This document shows positions 6,568 through 13,424 of a stretch of DNA of 24,434 nt, in pieces. Origin of the DNA: a virus. Position 1 is the stretch's first letter. Each line of letters begins with the position of its first letter. A program made the position numbers and the translations under genes. Below the pieces are notes generated by a model that was not told the origin of the DNA, ran no database searches, and saw only the letters and a list, made by a program, of their open reading frames with translations. The DNA lies in IMG/VR virus record IMGVR_UViG_3300025289_000116, positions 1 to 24,434 of that record; one strand, 5' to 3'.

Positions 6568-7370
6568 ATCAACTTCTCAATAATGCTTTTTGCTTTCTCA
6601 TAAGCATCATGTGAAAGAACTTTTCTATTCCATTCAGCATGACGACCGATAAGATAAACATTTTTCGCAGGTACGTCGGTCGGATCCCATTCCGGAGTAT
6701 CCGGTCGAGTGTCAGGAGCGTAGCACAAGATGCCGTCACCAATAATGTCCTGATTAATAATGTGATCGCTTGGATATTCAGTATGAAATCTTCCAAACAA
6801 ATAAGATATACGTACGAATTTTGACTCCATCGTTCCTACGTATAAACAGAAATTAGTGTCAGGTATGCGCTCGGGTTTGTTTGATTTGCTATATGATAAT
6901 ATAGGAAATTTCACTGCATATTTATTGAGGGCATTTCTGCTCTTTGAAGTTGGAAATGTCACAAAAACAACATCATTATCTTTTGCAATGTCTTTAATGT
7001 CGGCATCAGATATGTCAGAGCACATGAGTACAGAGCTATTTTTCCACATCTCCGTAAGAACTAGGGCGGGTTCATATATGAGCTCTGTTCTTGCCTGCGT
7101 TGGAAATGACGTTAAAACAGTTGATAAATCTATATCTCCCCACTGTTTTCTCAAATAGTTTTCAGAAGTACCATCTGAGTAAATATGCATAGATTGCTTT
7201 GGAATAGGAGCTCCGGTCGGGTTTAATCGCAACCAGAACGGACCTGGAAACATAACCGAAGGAGCACGATTGGTTATGATCTCTGCCTCAATGCCGTAAC
7301 TTCTGCATGCCGCTAGAGCGTATGCCGCTGATGGACCCGCTCCGAGAATTGCTACCGTCAATTTTTCCAT
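6564..7370 (-). CDS. FAD/NAD(P)-binding oxidoreductase
   Basis: 268 residues from ATG 7370; a TTG at 7388 would add six residues but deepen the overlap with the resolvase gene. The N-terminus is a Rossmann dinucleotide site, LTVAILGAGPSAAYAL, with the GxGxxA at residues 10-15, followed by an acidic residue after the second strand (IEAEIIT). The C-terminal VYLIGRHAEWNRKVL resembles the closing FAD-contact segment of UDP-galactopyranose-mutase-like and amine-oxidase-like flavoproteins. The protein is shorter than those enzymes, so the substrate domain is reduced. No membrane segment is present. Adjacent to nucleotide-processing genes, it may provide a redox step in base modification or reduced flavin, but the substrate is unknown. 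Confidence 0.75.
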   Translation of the reverse strand: MEKLTVAILGAGPSAAYALAACRSYGIEAEIITNRAPSVMFPGPFWLRLNPTGAPIPKQSMHIYSDGTSENYLRKQWGDIDLSTVLTSFPTQARTELIYEPALVLTEMWKNSSVLMCSDISDADIKDIAKDNDVVFVTFPTSKSRNALNKYAVKFPILSYSKSNKPERIPDTNFCLYVGTMESKFVRISYLFGRFHTEYPSDHIINQDIIGDGILCYAPDTRPDTPEWDPTDVPAKNVYLIGRHAEWNRKVLSHDAYEKAKSIIEKLI

Positions 7371-7780
7371 TCTATTTCCGATCCCCAATTTGTGAACAAA
7401 TAGAATCTAAGAATGTCAAGAGCATCTTTTTCATGTCGATTGGTAGTCTTTGAGCATTCTAATTTTCTAACCTTCATAATAGGCTTCCATTCACCAGGTG
7501 AAATTAAAATTACTTCCTGATGCAAAGAAAGCGTATTGTAAACTAAATCTACCGAGCTATCTACGCTAGACATATTTGGAAATCTTTCCAAAAGAATAAT
7601 GTCCGGTTTGTAGGCAGACAAAAGAAGAATGACCTGTTCGGGGTTAGTCAAAGATGAACATACTAGACTCCTGAAGCGTAACTCGTACATTGCTACTCCA
7701 GTAGTCTCTCCTAAGTCAATAGAGACAATGCGCAGAGGAAGATAGGGGAGACCGAAGTCTCCCCCCAACGTTTTGATCAT
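7358..7780 (-). CDS. RuvC-like Holliday junction resolvase
   Basis: 140 residues with an RNase H-type core. IVSIDLGETTG gives D22, IILLERFP gives E65, and RHEKDALDIL gives D119 and D122, three residues apart as in E. coli RuvC. These are the four metal-binding acidic residues that cleave branched DNA. The protein is shorter than the roughly 170 residues of cellular RuvC, which is usual in phages. The role is to resolve recombination or replication branches before packaging. The first 17 residues precede the usual start of the fold, and the ATG has no good ribosome site, so the true start is uncertain; a strong hairpin occupies codons 6-12. Neighbours are an SSB-like gene and the oxidoreductase. 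Confidence 0.8.
   Translation of the reverse strand: MIKTLGGDFGLPYLPLRIVSIDLGETTGVAMYELRFRSLVCSSLTNPEQVILLLSAYKPDIILLERFPNMSSVDSSVDLVYNTLSLHQEVILISPGEWKPIMKVRKLECSKTTNRHEKDALDILRFYLFTNWGSEIEWKN
7745..7764 (-). promoter_or_regulatory. UUCG-tetraloop hairpin in resolvase 5' region
   Basis: GGGGAGAC-TTCG-GTCTCCCC is a perfect 8-bp stem closed by C(UUCG)G, in codons 6-12 of the annotated resolvase frame. It carries no downstream U-tract. It is the second cUUCGg hairpin near a gene start in this operon (the other is at 5170-5183). It may limit translation, protect a processed RNA end, or show that the real start lies downstream. Confidence 0.6.
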
Positions 7781-7786
7781 ACTATG

Positions 7787-8263
7787 TTAGAACCGTCGAC
7801 GTCCAGAAGCTTCCTGCGGTTGCTCAGACTCATTTACAACGTCAGACGGTAAGGCTTGATCTGACGGAGCGGCAAGTTCTGAGTCCATAGAAAGTTGTTC
7901 ACCTTCCACCGGAGCTACAAATGCCTCGATAATGGACTTTAGTTTTCCATTGTAAGTATCTTGACCGATGGTGGCTCGAAACTTCTTGCCGATACATTGG
8001 TCAATAGACCACTTACCCCGCTTTGGAGCGCCAATACCGTCTAGAAATTCATCCATTTTCCATCTGGAAGGCTGACCGAGACTTACCGAATGCATCAGCT
8101 CTCTTCCCTGGTTCTCACCTGGACTGATGACTTTACAGATTACTTGCCAATACGGTTCACCTGATGGACCCATTTCTTCCTTAGAACGCTCGGTGATCTG
8201 AAATGTGTGCGTTCCTAAATCGATCAAACCTGAAGTTCTACTCAGATCTACTTGAGTTCCCAT
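7787..8263 (-). CDS. Single-stranded DNA-binding protein-like (phage SSB)
   Basis: 158 residues. The N-terminal 115 residues look like an OB-fold of the phage SSB/DUF669 kind: GTHTFQITERSKEEM, then GEPYWQVICKVISPG, then LDGIGAPKRGKWSID and IGKKFRATIG. The last 40 residues are acidic and Ser/Gln/Pro-rich, as in SSB tails. The final residues are GRRRF rather than the DDIPF-type acidic tip of bacterial SSB. The gene has AAGGAG at ideal spacing and lies directly after the Sak4-like ATPase, the usual partner for strand annealing. It probably coats single strands during replication and recombination. Family identity is likely but not certain because OB-folds diverge strongly. Confidence 0.7.
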   Translation of the reverse strand: MGTQVDLSRTSGLIDLGTHTFQITERSKEEMGPSGEPYWQVICKVISPGENQGRELMHSVSLGQPSRWKMDEFLDGIGAPKRGKWSIDQCIGKKFRATIGQDTYNGKLKSIIEAFVAPVEGEQLSMDSELAAPSDQALPSDVVNESEQPQEASGRRRF

Positions 8264-8277
8264 TTAAATATCTCCTT

Positions 8278-9078
8278 CTATTCTTGTTCGAATTGCTTCT
8301 GCCAGTGAGCATAGAGTTCACCGAAAGTTGGATTTATGATAGTATTCGGGAGTAAATCACTGCGGTCTTTTGTTACATGATTGACCGCATCAAACACCAT
8401 CACACGATTTTTCTTACGATCGCCAGTACCCTCTCCTCCTTCCTGTTTATAGAGATACCCAATGACGTCAACCATTCGGGCAACATTTCTAGAACTATGC
8501 TTACCGACCAGTTGTGGCTGAATGACATCAGTTTCGTATTGCTGTGGAGCAACCTGACAGATGAATACAACATGCATTGGAAGTCCCCGCAGTCTACGAA
8601 CTTCTTTATCGAAATCATCTAACATTTTTCCGTAGTCGGATTGACTGGCAAGATTCTTATACGGTCTACGAACCTCAGGAAATTTCTCGATAACATGATC
8701 CATTGCGATAACTTGCATTTCGTTGAGCGAGTCAACAACTACGGTTTTGAAGTCATGTAGGTCAGTACGCTCTAAATAATTTACTGCACGAACTAAGGAC
8801 TCCCAGGCAGTTTGTTTCATTGCGCTATTGATAGGAATTCTGTTTACCTTTCGAGTAATGGAAGACATGCCTTTATCAATGTCCAGAAACACGGTGTCAG
8901 GCCATGTAGATGCAAACACGGTCTTACCAGACCCGCTTTCGCCATAGACTAAGAATCGTACCTGATCAAGATTAAATAATCCCTCATGCTCTTCAAGCAC
9001 GATTCCGAATTCTTCAGCAATACTTCTATCAGTTACAATGTCCTTCGTAATATTAATATCTTCGACACTGTCAGTCAT
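8278..9078 (-). CDS. Sak4-like RecA-fold ATPase
   Basis: 266 residues. The P-loop is GESGSGKT at 46-53 and Walker B is TVVVDSLNE with D116, inside the compact RecA-like (AAA_24) fold typical of Sak4 phage recombinases. HVVFICQVAPQQ near residue 169 matches the sensor strand. Sak4 proteins promote single-strand annealing or strand exchange, usually with the phage SSB, which is encoded immediately downstream. Its start has AAGGAG directly upstream, overlapping the end of the nuclease gene. With the nuclease, SSB and RuvC-like genes it forms a recombination set. No second helicase domain is present, so a DnaB-like role is unlikely. Confidence 0.85.
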   Translation of the reverse strand: MTDSVEDINITKDIVTDRSIAEEFGIVLEEHEGLFNLDQVRFLVYGESGSGKTVFASTWPDTVFLDIDKGMSSITRKVNRIPINSAMKQTAWESLVRAVNYLERTDLHDFKTVVVDSLNEMQVIAMDHVIEKFPEVRRPYKNLASQSDYGKMLDDFDKEVRRLRGLPMHVVFICQVAPQQYETDVIQPQLVGKHSSRNVARMVDVIGYLYKQEGGEGTGDRKKNRVMVFDAVNHVTKDRSDLLPNTIINPTFGELYAHWQKQFEQE

Positions 9079-9079
9079 T

Positions 9080-9967
9080 TCACTCTCCTTCAGAAGAATC
9101 TGTTTCTGAACTCTTGTGTTCTTTCATAGGAATTAATTGAAGAGCCGGCTCAGGATTTCCATCATCATTAATAGCAAGGCAAGCGCCATAGAAACCACAA
9201 TCCCAACTACAATCTCGAGTAGGAGTTCGATATGCACGAATTCCACCATCTTCATGAAAGGCTTTCATATCTTCCATCTGAACAACCAGTTCTCGAATAA
9301 TCTGTTCAAGTCCTTCGTTGTTTCTGTATACCGGAAGACGAACAACTGGCTCATTTTCAGCTTTTCCTTTGATAGTAGTTCTAACTACATTATATAGAGC
9401 GCCTCTGACATCAAGTCCTAATGCTCTAGCAGCCATCATATAAATGCTAACCTGCGGATCCAGGTCTAAATGACCGGTCTGAACAGTTTTGTTGAATTTA
9501 TGCTCAAGAACCCATAATGTTCCATTATTTCTTTCAACGATGCCGTCAATATAACCTATGAGCGTAAATTCTCCTACTTTTAATTCAAATTCATATTCCA
9601 CCATTGGTACATCGCCAGTATAAGCGAGCTTAAAGTCATCATTCTTGAGTGCCCAATCATAATAACGAAGAAGAACAACAGAAGTATCATCCCAGATATC
9701 AGGCATTTCGTATCCATGCTGTTCTTCATATTCCATCAATTTTTCAGAGGCAGAGTTTATAGATTCAGCTTCTGCATCATTAGGGTCAGCACCGTCAGCA
9801 AGCATCTTATACCACATTCCAAGAGCTGCGTGACCGACACTGCCTACCATTTGACCTCTGGATGGCAAAGGGTCATAATTATTAATGTATGACCATTTAT
9901 ACCGCATTTTGCATCTGCGGAAAGATGCAAGACTTGTGTGTGATAGTTTTCTATCGAACGTTGTCAT
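9080..9967 (-). CDS. Cas4/RecB-family PD-(D/E)XK nuclease with iron-sulfur cluster
   Basis: 295 residues. It starts with the typical LSHTSLASFRRCKMRY, has GSVGHAAL with H46, then GYIDGIVERNNG with D141 and VLEHKF with E155 and K157, and Q172 two turns later: the complete RecB-type nuclease site. Cysteines C19, C253, C257 and C263 have the spacing of the 4Fe-4S cluster of Cas4, AddB and Dna2-like enzymes. It should process DNA ends to single strands for the neighbouring Sak4-like ATPase. There is no CRISPR array or cas1/cas2 in the window, so this is a phage recombination nuclease. The start overlaps the preceding hypothetical gene by 17 bases; the ribosome site is weak. Confidence 0.88.
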   Translation of the reverse strand: MTTFDRKLSHTSLASFRRCKMRYKWSYINNYDPLPSRGQMVGSVGHAALGMWYKMLADGADPNDAEAESINSASEKLMEYEEQHGYEMPDIWDDTSVVLLRYYDWALKNDDFKLAYTGDVPMVEYEFELKVGEFTLIGYIDGIVERNNGTLWVLEHKFNKTVQTGHLDLDPQVSIYMMAARALGLDVRGALYNVVRTTIKGKAENEPVVRLPVYRNNEGLEQIIRELVVQMEDMKAFHEDGGIRAYRTPTRDCSWDCGFYGACLAINDDGNPEPALQLIPMKEHKSSETDSSEGE

Positions 9968-10286
9968 TGATTACTCTGTCTAGTTCCGTGGGATAAACTT
10001 TCAGAAAACTGTACTTCTTGTCGGAATACACTCCGATATAAAAGTCCGAGAGCTCCCGCAGCATATATCCGAGAATAAAAGAGGCAATTACTCTGCCTGT
10101 AGGAATGATAACATCAAGTGACCGGTCAAACCCTGGCATAACCTTGGAAATAGAAATGGCTATTTCTTCATCCCGCTCATCACCCTTGAGAATATACATG
10201 ATATTTTCAGCATGAAATTTCAATGCTGACATATCGTGCAGCTTTCCTTGCTCTATGACAAATGCCGTTCTAAATGTCTTATCCAT
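9951..10286 (-). CDS. Hypothetical protein, 111 residues
   Basis: I do not recognise this protein. It begins with a charged alpha/beta region (FRTAFVIEQGKLHDM), has an acidic helix KGDERDEEIAISISKV near residue 34, a hydrophobic stretch VIASFILGYMLREL at about 66-79, and ends with a basic-acidic tail. The hydrophobic stretch contains an Arg and is too short for a confident membrane helix. It overlaps the helicase end by eight bases and the nuclease start by 17 bases, so it is translated within the recombination operon. It may be an accessory subunit of the helicase or nuclease, which is only a positional guess. Confidence 0.6.
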   Translation of the reverse strand: MDKTFRTAFVIEQGKLHDMSALKFHAENIMYILKGDERDEEIAISISKVMPGFDRSLDVIIPTGRVIASFILGYMLRELSDFYIGVYSDKKYSFLKVYPTELDRVINDNVR

Positions 10287-12255
10287 GAAGCACTTCTCGA
10301 ATCAGGCCCGTAGTTATTTGAACACTATTTTCTCTTTTGAAGCCTAGCACTCTATGAATGACATGATCAATCGTGGGTTTACCTATGAGCTCTCCGTCTA
10401 TATTTTCTGTCAGATTGGACAGAAGGATAATGACATGCGGTGATTGAGTAGTACCTATGCGTCTAACTCTGTGAAGACTTTGATAGTAATCATCGCCATT
10501 ATATGATCGTTCGGCATAGATGGCAGTTCTAGCAGCGGTCAAGGTGAGGCCGAACTTACCGACACCCGGATGAGCAATCATAGCATCTACTTTTCCTTCT
10601 TGGAAATTTCTGACTGCCAGATCTCTATCTACGGTGCTGGTCTCTCCGGTCAGCAATCGAGTCTCTAGTTTTGATTTCTGCAATAGAGCTCTAATTCCCA
10701 CAGCAGTTGGGATGAAATTAGTCCATATAATTGCCGGAAGTTGTTCGAATTCCAAGATATCCACTACAGAGTCCCACTTGGGAGCTTCATGCGGACCACC
10801 CACAAGAGCTGGATTGCTGGCAAGTTGATTGAGTCTTGTAATTTGCGCAAGGATATTTGCAGCAACTAAAACATCTCCCTCAGGTAACAAGGTCATAAAG
10901 TTCTCTTGCATCTCCCTATACATCTTTGACTGTTGACCGCTCATCGGAATTTCCATTACGTCAAATATCCAGTCGGGAAGACTAAGAACTTGATCTTGCG
11001 TTCGGGCAAAATAGATATCCCTAAAGTCTCTCTTTATTCGTTGCGCAGCATCTTGTTGATTGTTTACAATACTAGTTCCCCAGAAATTATCTTCCAGCAT
11101 GCAATAATTTCTGGCAAAATCCCAATAAGAAGGAAATCTGCCATGATCAATTACATGAAATTGATGCCATAAATCATCATAAAATTTAGTAGTAGGACTT
11201 CCGCTAAGAAGAAATACTCGCTTGACTCCTCGCATTTTATTGACAATAGTATCTATTGCTTTAGATCGATTAGCCTTTCTATTTTTGATGAGAACAGACT
11301 CGTCAACGATGATATTATCAAATTGAAATGGTTTAGAAAGTCTCCAGTTTACTCTGGTGTTCACTGTTTTACCGTTCTTGTTCTTTTTCTTCTTTTCGTC
11401 AAAAAGAATCATATAACCGAAGACAGTTTCATAATTTGCAATCACCCAATTTGTATCAACTCTGCCGGCAAAGCCATGCCAAATTCTAGACTCCTCGCCA
11501 ACCCATTTCGTTATCTCATGCTTCCAGTTATACATAAGAGATTTGGGGCAGACTACAAGTGTCCTACCGCCCATTTTCTTGATTGCCATAATAGAAACAC
11601 GGGTTTTCCCTAACCCAGGAGCAAGAGCCAACATTGACTTGTTAGACCTAATGAGAAATCCCTCTGCTTCAGTTTGAAAAGCAAAAGGATCTCCTTCATT
11701 CACGATCGTTGTTGCAGCGAGTAACTCAATCCTGCTTAACCAGCTCTGTACAGATTCGTCTAATTCGTACTTTGGAAACATTTCTCTCAATTGCTCAAAA
11801 CGAGACAGATTCAACTGAGCTCCCCAATGACCGGGTTCATGTCTTCCCCAGGTAAATCCAATACTCTTAATTTGCGTAGTTGGAAAAGTTACCGGCTTGA
11901 AAAGAATTACGTCACCATTAATCTTAATTATACCATCAATATCTTTATTGGCATCTCCATTTTTGCCATAGACTATTGCAGTCGCCGGCAGCGTAATCTT
12001 GTCAATACCAAATGTATTAATCTGCCGCTGATATTTCCTCAGTTTTACTTGGATAAGGTTGAGCTGCTTTTCAGATACACCTTTTCCCCGCACAAGCATC
12101 TGCTCAGCAACAGATGTCAAAAACTCAGCATCAGTTGCGTTAAAACCGACACCGTTATCTTCAACAGTTTGTTGAGATATGCGCTCATCTGAGGTTTGTA
12201 GTGAATAGAGTAGGGCTAAAGCTTTTAGAACGTCTGTTTCATTGTCCCAGTCCAT
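10279..12255 (-). CDS. SNF2-type superfamily 2 helicase/ATPase
   Basis: 658 residues. An N-terminal region of about 190 residues precedes motor lobe 1: ALAPGLGKT (Walker A, 212-218), TLVVCPKSLMYNW (Ia), NIIVDES (motif II, D318-E319), LLSGSPT (III). Lobe 2 has TRLLTGETS, AHPGVGKFGLTL and QSLHRVRRIGTT (motif VI with two arginine fingers). The order and the NW after motif Ia are typical of SNF2 enzymes, which in phages serve as replication or recombination helicases. The N-terminal KSIGFTWGRHEPGHW-like stretch suggests a HARP-like DNA-binding segment seen in SMARCAL1-type fork-remodellers, a tentative point. It is the first gene after the strong leftward promoter, with AGAGG five bases from ATG. 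Confidence 0.9.
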   Translation of the reverse strand: MDWDNETDVLKALALLYSLQTSDERISQQTVEDNGVGFNATDAEFLTSVAEQMLVRGKGVSEKQLNLIQVKLRKYQRQINTFGIDKITLPATAIVYGKNGDANKDIDGIIKINGDVILFKPVTFPTTQIKSIGFTWGRHEPGHWGAQLNLSRFEQLREMFPKYELDESVQSWLSRIELLAATTIVNEGDPFAFQTEAEGFLIRSNKSMLALAPGLGKTRVSIMAIKKMGGRTLVVCPKSLMYNWKHEITKWVGEESRIWHGFAGRVDTNWVIANYETVFGYMILFDEKKKKNKNGKTVNTRVNWRLSKPFQFDNIIVDESVLIKNRKANRSKAIDTIVNKMRGVKRVFLLSGSPTTKFYDDLWHQFHVIDHGRFPSYWDFARNYCMLEDNFWGTSIVNNQQDAAQRIKRDFRDIYFARTQDQVLSLPDWIFDVMEIPMSGQQSKMYREMQENFMTLLPEGDVLVAANILAQITRLNQLASNPALVGGPHEAPKWDSVVDILEFEQLPAIIWTNFIPTAVGIRALLQKSKLETRLLTGETSTVDRDLAVRNFQEGKVDAMIAHPGVGKFGLTLTAARTAIYAERSYNGDDYYQSLHRVRRIGTTQSPHVIILLSNLTENIDGELIGKPTIDHVIHRVLGFKRENSVQITTGLIREVLHG

Positions 12256-12283
12256 TATGACCTCTGTTAGTATACTTGGGTGT

Positions 12284-12321
12284 GGAGAGCGGCATCAGGT
12301 GTGAGCCAGATACCGCTCTCC
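12284..12321 (-). promoter_or_regulatory. Strong hairpin in helicase leader
   Basis: GGAGAGCGG (12321-12313) and CCGCTCTCC (12292-12284) pair perfectly. On the minus-strand RNA the stem continues through one G-U pair and AUC/GAU to 13 bp around a 12-base loop, while the plus-strand RNA would have a C-A mismatch at that point. The hairpin begins about 65 bases after the predicted transcription start and ends 28 bases before the helicase ATG. No U-tract follows, so a leader stabiliser or protein/RNase III site is more likely than a terminator. Confidence 0.65.
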
Positions 12322-12391
12322 TTTACCCTATGAAGGAGACCCACCGCACTTTTCTACCGCTAGGTTTCTAAGTTTTGGTTAGGTTGCCCCT

Positions 12392-12420
12392 ATTATAAGG
12401 TAGGGCAGCATCATTTGCAA
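12392..12420 (-). promoter_or_regulatory. Sigma-70-type promoter for replication/modification genes
   Basis: On the minus strand TTGCAA (12420-12415) is followed after exactly 17 bases by TATAAT (12397-12392), a perfect -10 with a 4/6 -35. Transcription would start near 12385 and run left, leaving a leader of about 130 bases before the helicase ATG at 12255. It lies in the largest intergenic gap of the window, exactly where structural genes end and replication genes begin, which makes it the probable early promoter. Confidence 0.75.
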
Positions 12421-12430
12421 GGGTGCAAAT
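12413..12430. promoter_or_regulatory. Palindromic operator candidate over the -35 box
   Basis: ATTTGCA-CCCT-TGCAAAT is a perfect 7-base inverted repeat with a 4-base centre, read on the minus strand. One arm contains the -35 hexamer, so a bound dimer would block RNA polymerase. A simple RNA hairpin is the other reading, but the palindrome lies upstream of the predicted start site. No second copy was seen in the window and no repressor gene is present here. Confidence 0.5.
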
Positions 12431-12447
12431 TTCAGCTAAGTTCGTGG

Positions 12448-12837
12448 CTAGGTCGTCGGCGGTATGCCAATCGACCGAAATGTGTCTTTTCCTGGAAGCA
12501 CACCCAATGCTAAAAGATGTCCAAGAACGCTGGTGATATACTTACCGCTGATAAATAGGAAAATCGCATTGCCGGTATATCCACTTAGGAGCTCAAGCAA
12601 TCCTGACAGATCCAGTCCGAGAAATGCCGGAAGAGCGGTCAAGAGCTCAATGGTAAACCATCCGAGTAAATAGCCAAATGCTTGGAGTAAGAACTCAGGT
12701 AATTTCTCCCACTTGAACTCCTTGAACTTTACGGCAACAAGAGCACCAGAAAGCATATCCAGAAATGCAATTGCCAAGAGAAAATATAGACTCGGCAAGA
12801 GTGAAACGAGAAATTCTAAAACAAGTTCGGTATCCAT
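12448..12837 (-). CDS. Phage holin-like membrane protein
   Basis: 129 residues. Four hydrophobic segments are visible, around 6-30 (EFLVSLLPSLYFLLAIAFLD), 48-68, 70-88 and 88-112, with short polar ends. The LDMLSGALVAVKFKEFKWEKL segment matches the D-x-x-x-G-x-x-x-A-x-K pattern after the first helix in the small holins of Gram-positive phages (holin 4-like). Such proteins open the membrane to release endolysin at lysis. It follows a second small membrane protein and ends the late gene block. AAGGAG lies eight bases before the ATG. The endolysin is not in the window, so the lysis role rests on topology and position. Confidence 0.75.
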   Translation of the reverse strand: MDTELVLEFLVSLLPSLYFLLAIAFLDMLSGALVAVKFKEFKWEKLPEFLLQAFGYLLGWFTIELLTALPAFLGLDLSGLLELLSGYTGNAIFLFISGKYITSVLGHLLALGVLPGKDTFRSIGIPPTT

Positions 12838-12847
12838 TTAAATCTCC

Positions 12848-13177
12848 TTATTTCGCTAGGATATAGTAGATCATTGCGCCGATTACGGTAGTTGCAACAG
12901 CGAACAGTAATCCTACGGTTGAAGTTATCATGAATATGAGAATTTTAGTTCCTGCTGCAAATACGTCATCGACTTTCTTTTCTATAACTGAAAATCTGGT
13001 CAACAAACCAGGTTCTCCGTCATAACCTCGTAATGCCCTATCACCTGCGTCAGTTACCTCCTTTAATTCTTCAACCTCTAACATTAGATGATTGAATCTT
13101 ATTGTTACGAAGTCTTTGAACCATTCCGGCGTGTCAGGGCCTAACCCCGACCGTTGCTTGGTTCTTTCTTCTGGCAT
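12848..13177 (-). CDS. Coiled-coil membrane protein, XhlA-like lysis accessory candidate
   Basis: 109 residues from ATG 13177, which has GGGAGG seven bases upstream; a longer frame to 13219 lacks this. The N-terminal 20 residues are charged, residues 25-75 look like an amphipathic helix or coiled coil (FNHLMLEVEELKEV, LTRFSVIEKKVDDV), and the C-terminal 30 residues (ILIFMITSTVGLLFAVA then VIGAMIYYIL) form one long or two short membrane helices. This is the arrangement of XhlA/hemolysin-type accessory proteins and of some holins. Its place right before the holin supports a lysis role or a tail-tip membrane function. Identity is by architecture only. Confidence 0.6.
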   Translation of the reverse strand: MPEERTKQRSGLGPDTPEWFKDFVTIRFNHLMLEVEELKEVTDAGDRALRGYDGEPGLLTRFSVIEKKVDDVFAAGTKILIFMITSTVGLLFAVATTVIGAMIYYILAK

Positions 13178-13196
13178 GTTCCTACCTCCCGCACAT

Positions 13197-13424
13197 CTAA
13201 GAACCTCCGTTGACCGCATTCATCCGTGAATGCGAGAGTCCCTCCCTCTTAGGAACTATAAGAAACCGAGATTGAACACTCCCTCCTTGAATTATAACCT
13301 GCGGAACAATCGTACAATTGTATTTATCAAGTACAGCCTCAAGTTCAAGACTGCATCTTGTAATATTATCTTGCTCAGCTTTTCTCAACGCTTCCGCCGC
13401 CTCTTGCAAGTTGATGTCGGACAC
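13197..13424 (-). CDS. Small hypothetical protein, 75 residues
   Basis: Starts with GTG at 13424 preceded by AGGAGG six bases away, the best ribosome site in the window, so a non-ATG start is well supported. The N-terminal half is a charged amphipathic helix (LQEAAEALRKAEQD...SLELEAVLDKYN); the second half has two beta strands (CTIVPQVIIQGG, SRFLIVPKRE). Similar short proteins with an EALRKAEQ-type helix and YNC-x-I strand occur near phage tail and lysis genes, but their role is not known to me. It overlaps the previous gene's end by 50 bases. Confidence 0.65.
   Translation of the reverse strand: MSDINLQEAAEALRKAEQDNITRCSLELEAVLDKYNCTIVPQVIIQGGSVQSRFLIVPKREGLSHSRMNAVNGGS

Larger units (their letters stand above)
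12256..12447 (-). promoter_or_regulatory. Early/late junction intergenic region
   Basis: 192 bases between holin and helicase genes without any credible coding frame. From right to left it holds the operator palindrome, the promoter, a purine-rich leader of about 60 bases, the strong hairpin and the helicase ribosome site. I saw no U-tract terminator for the late genes, so read-through from the holin gene into the replication genes is possible. Confidence 0.7.

Noticed and set aside
9909-9930. Perfect 7-bp hairpin TTGCATC/GATGCAA in the nuclease gene
   Set aside because: Lies in conserved codons around the cluster cysteine C19; 7-base repeats of this kind are expected by chance many times in 24 kb.
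9080-9967. Cas4-like nuclease as a sign of a phage-borne CRISPR system
   Set aside because: No repeats, spacers, cas1 or cas2 in the window; neighbours are Sak4-like, SSB-like and RuvC-like genes, so a recombination role is simpler.
11791-12192. 133-codon plus-strand frame opposite the helicase gene
   Set aside because: Antisense to the N-terminal part of the helicase; no domain, no ribosome site, and every other gene is on the minus strand.
12284-12321. Leader hairpin as a Rho-independent terminator
   Set aside because: No T-run follows on either strand (only CTTT on the plus strand), and it stands downstream of a strong promoter just before the first gene.
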